Positions 59,903 through 64,000 of a stretch of 64,000 bases of DNA are shown here, piece by piece. Under the pieces are notes generated by a model, which had not been told where the DNA came from, did not search any database, and saw only the letters and a list, made by a program, of their open reading frames with translations. Position 1 is the first letter of the stretch. Each line of letters begins with the position of its first letter. The DNA is taken from positions 6,572,001 through 6,636,000 of the forward strand of contig NZ_LT670817.1 of assembly GCF_900129425.1 (NCBI RefSeq), in the 5' to 3' direction. The translations under genes were made by a program, and so were the position numbers. Origin of the DNA: Bradyrhizobium erythrophlei (GTDB lineage Bacteria; Pseudomonadota; Alphaproteobacteria; Rhizobiales; Xanthobacteraceae).

Positions 59903-61135
59903 TCACCAGCTTGCGGGCAGCCGTTTCAGGCCGCGCAGCACGAAGGTCGGTCGCCATTCCGGATTTTCGGCATCGTCGAGCCGCAGATCCGGCAGTCGGC
60001 GCAGCAGGCTCGCGATCGCGATCTCCGCCTCGATGCGCGCCAGCTGGGCGCCGAGGCAAAAGTGGATGCCCCCGCCGAACGACAGCGGACGCACATTGGG
60101 TCGGGTGATATCGAGGCGATCCGGACGGTCGGGATATACCGCCGGGTCACGATTGGCCGAACCCAGCAGGCAGAGCACGCCCTCGCCTTTCGGGATTTTC
60201 TTGCCACCGAGATCATCGATGTCTTCCAGCGCCACCCGGCCGGACATCTGTACCGAGGAGTCATAGCGCAGGAATTCCTCGATGGCATTGGTGATCAGCG
60301 CGGGATTGGCCTTCAGCAGCGCGAGCTGATCGGGATTGCGGTGCAGCGCCAACAGCCCGTTTCCGATCAGATTGACGGTGGTCTCGTGGCCGGCGCCGAA
60401 CAGCAGAATGATATTGGCGGTCAGTTCCTCGTTGGAGAGCTTGCTGCCGTCTTCCTCGGCGTGCACCAGTTGCGTCGTCAAATCGTCGCCCGGGCTGCGT
60501 CTGCGCAGTTCGAAAAGCTGCTGGAAGTACATCTGCGCCATTGCATTGGCGGCATTGCCCTGCTCGATTTCGGCCGGCGACATCGGTACCGGCTCGAGAA
60601 CGCGCCCGCCATCACGCGAGCTGGCGTAGAAAACCTCGCGATGCTCCTCGGGAATCCCGAGCATGTCGCAGATGATGGTGACCGGCAGCCGGAACGCGAA
60701 ATCCTCGATCAGATCCATCTGCCCGTTCGGGGCGATGCGGTCGAGTGTTTCATCGACGATCTGCTGGATGCGCGGGCGCATGTCCTCGACCCGGCGCGCC
60801 GTGAACGCCTTCACCACGAGGCCGCGCAGTCGGGTGTGGTCGGGCGGATCCTGCTGCAGCATCCAGTGGCTCATGCTGCGAAAGACCGGCTCCTCCATGA
60901 TCTGCGGTCCATAGCGCCGCTTCGTCCGCTCGACGTAATCCTTGCCGAAGCGCTTGTCGCGCAGCACCAGACTGGCTTCCGCGTGCCGGCTCGCGACAAA
61001 CGAGCCAAGCGCCGTCTGGTGCATTGGATCGGTAGTTCGCAGCCGCTCGTAGTGGGGATAGGGATCGCGAATGAACTCCGGCGATAGCGGGTTGAAAAGC
61101 GGCTCGGTGGTAGCCGTCTGAACAAGCTCGTTCAT
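59903..61135 (-). CDS. Cytochrome P450
   Basis: A 410-residue soluble bacterial P450 (CYP type not determined). Heme-thiolate motif FGGGIHFCLGAQ with Cys near 360, I-helix LFGAGHETT with the proton-relay Thr, and the K-helix E-x-x-R within EEFLR. Substrate unknown. Start ATG 61135 with GAGGT upstream. It is divergent from a tetR gene with a palindromic operator between, so its expression is probably induced by a ligand of that repressor. No ferredoxin gene is beside it. Confidence 0.94.
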   Translation of the reverse strand: MNELVQTATTEPLFNPLSPEFIRDPYPHYERLRTTDPMHQTALGSFVASRHAEASLVLRDKRFGKDYVERTKRRYGPQIMEEPVFRSMSHWMLQQDPPDHTRLRGLVVKAFTARRVEDMRPRIQQIVDETLDRIAPNGQMDLIEDFAFRLPVTIICDMLGIPEEHREVFYASSRDGGRVLEPVPMSPAEIEQGNAANAMAQMYFQQLFELRRRSPGDDLTTQLVHAEEDGSKLSNEELTANIILLFGAGHETTVNLIGNGLLALHRNPDQLALLKANPALITNAIEEFLRYDSSVQMSGRVALEDIDDLGGKKIPKGEGVLCLLGSANRDPAVYPDRPDRLDITRPNVRPLSFGGGIHFCLGAQLARIEAEIAIASLLRRLPDLRLDDAENPEWRPTFVLRGLKRLPASW

Positions 61136-61233
61136 GATGACCTCATTTGGTTGCCGCGCTGGAGCGCCCGAAGTTGAGTGCATTGGCCTGCTCAAAGGCC
61201 GGACCCGAGGTGGTTATCCAGGCACCCTGAAAT

Positions 61234-61253
61234 TCGATACACTATTGTATCGA
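61234..61253. promoter_or_regulatory. Palindromic operator between P450 and tetR genes
   Basis: TCGATACA-CTAT-TGTATCGA, 8-bp perfect arms with a 4-base centre, the size of many TetR operators. On the plus strand TTGTAT (61245-61250) and TAAAAC (61268-61273), 17 bases apart, form a plausible tetR promoter whose -35 box lies within the palindrome. Confidence 0.75.
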
Positions 61254-61279
61254 GTTGCATTTTGACCTAAAACAGGCCG

Positions 61280-61891
61280 ATGTCAAGAGTCCGAACCAGA
61301 CCGACCCGGGACGAAACCTGCGAAAAACTGTTCGAGGCGGCGGCGCGCGCCTTCGAGGAACAGGGAATCGGCGGCGCCAGCATCGAGGCCATTGCGGCTG
61401 CGGCCGGCTTCACGCGCGGGGCATTTTATTCGAATTTCAAGAGCAAGGACGAGTTGATCATCGCCATGATCGAGGACCATGTCGAGCAATCCATTCGACG
61501 CAATCTCGATCTTCTCGCCAGGCACAAGAACCTCGCGGATTTTATCGATGCGCTAAAGACCATGGACCGCAGCCGACAGGATCCGCTCGGTCGTTCTCCG
61601 CTTCTGCACATGGAGATGATCCTGTTTGTGGCACGCGCCGAAAAGCGCAGACCTGACCTTGCCAAGCGCCTGCGGGCCAGAAGAAAACTGATTGCGGATA
61701 TCGTCGAGACCACGTCGACGAACAGCGGAAAGAACGGACCCCTGAACCCGGCATGGACCGCCGCGATTCTGCTGGCGCTGGAGGACGGCTTTCGTCTGCA
61801 CCGTCTGATTGATCCGGAGACCACGTCAGCTGACAGCTTCCTGCGTGCCATCGGCGATCTGCAGAGAGCCATGGGAATTTCATCGGCCTGA
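61280..61891 (+). CDS. TetR/AcrR-family transcriptional regulator
   Basis: 203 residues. The N-terminal helix-turn-helix is typical: TRDETCEKLFEAAARAFEEQG, then IEAIAAAAGFTRGAFYSNFKSKDELI. The C-terminal half (from about 75) is the variable ligand-binding part. It presumably represses itself and the divergent P450 gene through the palindrome at 61234-61253; the inducer is unknown. Start ATG 61280. Confidence 0.93.
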   Translation: MSRVRTRPTRDETCEKLFEAAARAFEEQGIGGASIEAIAAAAGFTRGAFYSNFKSKDELIIAMIEDHVEQSIRRNLDLLARHKNLADFIDALKTMDRSRQDPLGRSPLLHMEMILFVARAEKRRPDLAKRLRARRKLIADIVETTSTNSGKNGPLNPAWTAAILLALEDGFRLHRLIDPETTSADSFLRAIGDLQRAMGISSA

Positions 61892-62098
61892 CGGAATTTT
61901 TCGTCCGAATACAGCCGCCACGGCGGACGAGTATTTGGCGGCGCTAATGCTGGCTCGACGACAATCCTGCCAGCGATCAGTCTGGCGACCGCGGTCTTCG
62001 TCGTGTTCAGCCGGCGCAATCCGCTGTGGCGATCGCGGCCGGCACCTGCGTCAGCATCGCAGCACGTTGCAGCACTTCATCCGTGACTGCAGGGCAAG

Positions 62099-63394
62099 CT
62101 AGCCGGTCCTCTGGATTTGCGTCCGGTGCAACTGGCCCGCGACTGCGCGGATTTTGCCGGGCGACGCCATCCAGATCGCGAATGCGGACAATGCGCAGAC
62201 ACCGATCCCGATGGCGAAGGCGAGCGTATAATCCCCCGTGAGGTCGTGCAGAACACCGGTGACGAGGGGGCCCGCCGCACCTCCGGCGAGCGCGGCAAGC
62301 ATCACGCAGCCGAAAATACTGCCATAGTGCTTGCCCTGAAATATCTCGACCACTACCGCGCCCATGATCGAGGTCAGGCCGTAGCCCAGCGCGCCCTGCC
62401 CCAGCACCATGAGATAGACCAGCGGCAACGTCGGAAAATACTTAAGCGCGATCAGTGCCGCAAAGCAGATCGCAAAGCCGAAGCAACTCGCACTCCAGAT
62501 CCATTCGCGCCCCACCCGATCGGAGATGTGTCCGAGCAGGATTTGGCCGGGAATACCGAGCAGGCTGACCACGCCAAGCGCCCAGACCGCGACGCTGGAG
62601 CTGAAGCCGATGTCGAGCAGGTATTTGGTCTGGTGGACCTGCACCGCGTACCAGATATACAGGCCGCCGAAATAGCCGAGCGATATCCACCAGAACCGCG
62701 CGGTGCGAAGCGCGCGCCGCAGGGTCCAGTCGATGCCGGCCCATACGGGATCGACGACATTCGATACCGGTCTGGTAGAGGCCGAGGGCGCGGCATCGCC
62801 ATCGGGTTCGAGCCCGATGTCTTCAGGGCGCTTGCGCAGCAACAGGTTGATCGGCGCCAGCACCACCAGAACCACGATCCCCATCGCGGTGCAGGCGGTG
62901 CGCCAGCCGGTTTGCTCGATCATGTGCTGCACCCAGGGCAGCAGCGTCATGGAGCCCAAGCCGACGCCGGCGAAAGCAAGCCCCATGGCGAGGCCGCGCC
63001 GGCGATTGAACCAGTTCGGCAGAAACAGCGATTGACCGGAATAGCCGAGACAGATGCTGCCGGCGCCGACCAGCACGCCGATGGTCAGATACAGATGCCA
63101 GGGCTGCGTGGTCAGCGGCGCGAGCAACAAGCCACTCGCCATCAAAGCCACGCCGAGTTCCATCACCGTGCGCGGGCCGAAGCGGTCCATCATGCGGCCG
63201 ATCAGCGGGCTGACCGCGGCGGAAACCAGAAAGCCGAACGAAAATGCACCGGCGGTGACGCCGCGCTCCCAACCGAACTCATCGATGATCGGCGGAAAGA
63301 ACAGCGAAAACGCGGTGCGCGCATTGACGCCGATCGCCATGGTGACGAACGTCACCGCGATGATGATCCAGCCGTAAAAGAAGGGAAGCCGCAT
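62099..63394 (-). CDS. MFS transporter (oxalate/formate antiporter-like)
   Basis: 431 residues with twelve predicted helices: FYGWIIIAVTFVTMAIGVNART at the N-terminus, the loop 2-3 motif GRMMDRFGPRTV, and GYSGQSLFLPNWFNRRRGLAMGLA, a segment common in the monocarboxylate/OFA branch. The central loop between helices 6 and 7 is long and acidic (EPDGDAAPSAST). Start ATG 63394; a longer start at 63499 has no membrane support. It may work with the 2-hydroxyacid dehydrogenase upstream on the same strand. Confidence 0.9.
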   Translation of the reverse strand: MRLPFFYGWIIIAVTFVTMAIGVNARTAFSLFFPPIIDEFGWERGVTAGAFSFGFLVSAAVSPLIGRMMDRFGPRTVMELGVALMASGLLLAPLTTQPWHLYLTIGVLVGAGSICLGYSGQSLFLPNWFNRRRGLAMGLAFAGVGLGSMTLLPWVQHMIEQTGWRTACTAMGIVVLVVLAPINLLLRKRPEDIGLEPDGDAAPSASTRPVSNVVDPVWAGIDWTLRRALRTARFWWISLGYFGGLYIWYAVQVHQTKYLLDIGFSSSVAVWALGVVSLLGIPGQILLGHISDRVGREWIWSASCFGFAICFAALIALKYFPTLPLVYLMVLGQGALGYGLTSIMGAVVVEIFQGKHYGSIFGCVMLAALAGGAAGPLVTGVLHDLTGDYTLAFAIGIGVCALSAFAIWMASPGKIRAVAGQLHRTQIQRTG

Positions 63395-63523
63395 CAGAAG
63401 CCTTTTTGTGGAAGTGACGGGGATGTCGAATTCAGGTGGTTGCGCAAAACCGTTTGGCGGGAGCGTGTCTTTCGAGAACGATTCAGGCGTCCTTCGCAAT
63501 TTTTACCGGCTCCTGGTCAGCAC

Positions 63524-64000
63524 TCAAGGACGACGTTTCCAACGATCGGCATTGACGGCACCCATCGGGACCTTGCCATCGATAATCGCTTCGACCTGGC
63601 GAACGGTCTCGGACGACTGGCTTTCGATCGCCGGTGGCGTCAGCCCCCCGATGTGCGGCGTCGCAATGACATTCGGCAGCTTCGCCAGTTCGGGTGACGG
63701 CATTTGATCCAGCGCGCGGCCGACATCCATCGCCGCGCCGGCAATGCGGTTCTCACGCAGCGCCGCCATCAGCGCGGCTTCATCGACGAGGTTGCCGCGA
63801 GACAGATTGATGAAGAATGCGTGCGATCGCATGCGCGCCAACTCCGCCTGTCCGATCAGATTTTCCGTGCTTTCGTTGGCGATTGCGAGGCAAACCACAT
63901 AATCGGACCGTTCCAGAAGGTCTTCGAGCGACAGATGTCTTATCCTGGCGTCGTTCACGCTCGCGAACGGATCGGCCACCAGAACCTCCATCCCGAGCGC
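63524..64000 (-). CDS. D-isomer-specific 2-hydroxyacid dehydrogenase (5' part outside the window)
   Basis: The frame is open from the right edge to the stop at 63524, at least 158 residues, covering the C-terminal half of the NAD-binding domain. Features: ALGMEVLVADPF after the Rossmann motif, INLSRGNLVDEAALMAALREN with the conserved Arg, and the catalytic His in ATPHIGGLTPPA. Probably a glycerate/phosphoglycerate dehydrogenase-like enzyme. It precedes the MFS transporter gene on the same strand by 130 bp. Confidence 0.9.
   Translation of the reverse strand, partial: ALGMEVLVADPFASVNDARIRHLSLEDLLERSDYVVCLAIANESTENLIGQAELARMRSHAFFINLSRGNLVDEAALMAALRENRIAGAAMDVGRALDQMPSPELAKLPNVIATPHIGGLTPPAIESQSSETVRQVEAIIDGKVPMGAVNADRWKRRP

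Noticed and set aside
61892..62098. Short protein-like frame between tetR and the MFS gene (reads VTDEVLQRAAMLTQVPAA on the minus strand)
   Set aside because: About 30 codons with no start and no family match. It may be a decayed gene end but cannot be assigned.

Overview
The window looks like a chromosomal segment of an alphaproteobacterium of the order Hyphomicrobiales, most probably Bradyrhizobium or a close relative. The reasons are the high-GC coding style, a circularly permuted (two-piece) tmRNA gene beside an alpha-type sspB, DUF4169 and ribbon-helix-helix genes as an overlapping pair, two Do/HtrA proteases, hflKC, and many interspersed three-hairpin palindromes at gene ends. The genus call is inference; no rRNA or tRNA gene lies in the window.

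Layout. 0-3.9 kb: 3'-truncated gene for a very large secreted protein with ten IPT/TIG repeats and the start of a probable autotransporter barrel. 4-18 kb: accessory catabolic and transport region, with two Bug/TctC-type binding proteins each close to an amidohydrolase-family gene (one of them a 2-pyrone-4,6-dicarboxylate lactonase, ligI), a NitT/TauT-like ABC transporter whose genes are interrupted by unrelated genes, and a betaine-type ABC transporter with a fused permease/binding protein. PPK2, Nudix, cupin and PEBP genes lie among them. 18-24 kb: PAS hybrid histidine kinase, MetE-like protein, LpxO-like hydroxylase, SDR, small secreted proteins.

24.6-31.9 kb: branched-chain amino acid biosynthesis on the minus strand. 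The order of transcription is promoter, leader peptide rich in Ile/Leu/Val, terminator hairpin, ilvB, a threonine-dehydratase-like gene, ilvN, a methyltransferase, two exporters, then ilvC. The leader and terminator form a classic transcription attenuator. 32-40.9 kb is housekeeping: miaA and serB (divergent), a BrnT/BrnA toxin-antitoxin pair with its own promoter and operator-like palindrome, a membrane protein quality-control block (degQ, DUF2065, hflC, hflK), then folA, a GNAT gene and thyA. 41-45.5 kb: split chromate transporter, tmRNA, sspB, fumC, and the DUF4169/RHH pair.

46-64 kb: a three-gene periplasmic GMC dehydrogenase (small subunit, flavoprotein, triheme cytochrome c), feoAB ferrous iron uptake, an ABC-F ATPase, a second Do protease with a decayed response-regulator fragment downstream, a 1226-residue AsmA protein, a cytochrome P450 divergent from a TetR regulator with a palindromic operator between them, an MFS transporter, and a 2-hydroxyacid dehydrogenase cut by the right edge. 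Strongest regulatory finds: the ilvB attenuator, the tmRNA/sspB neighbourhood, and a family of trident-shaped repeats whose side arms differ in sequence but keep their pairing.
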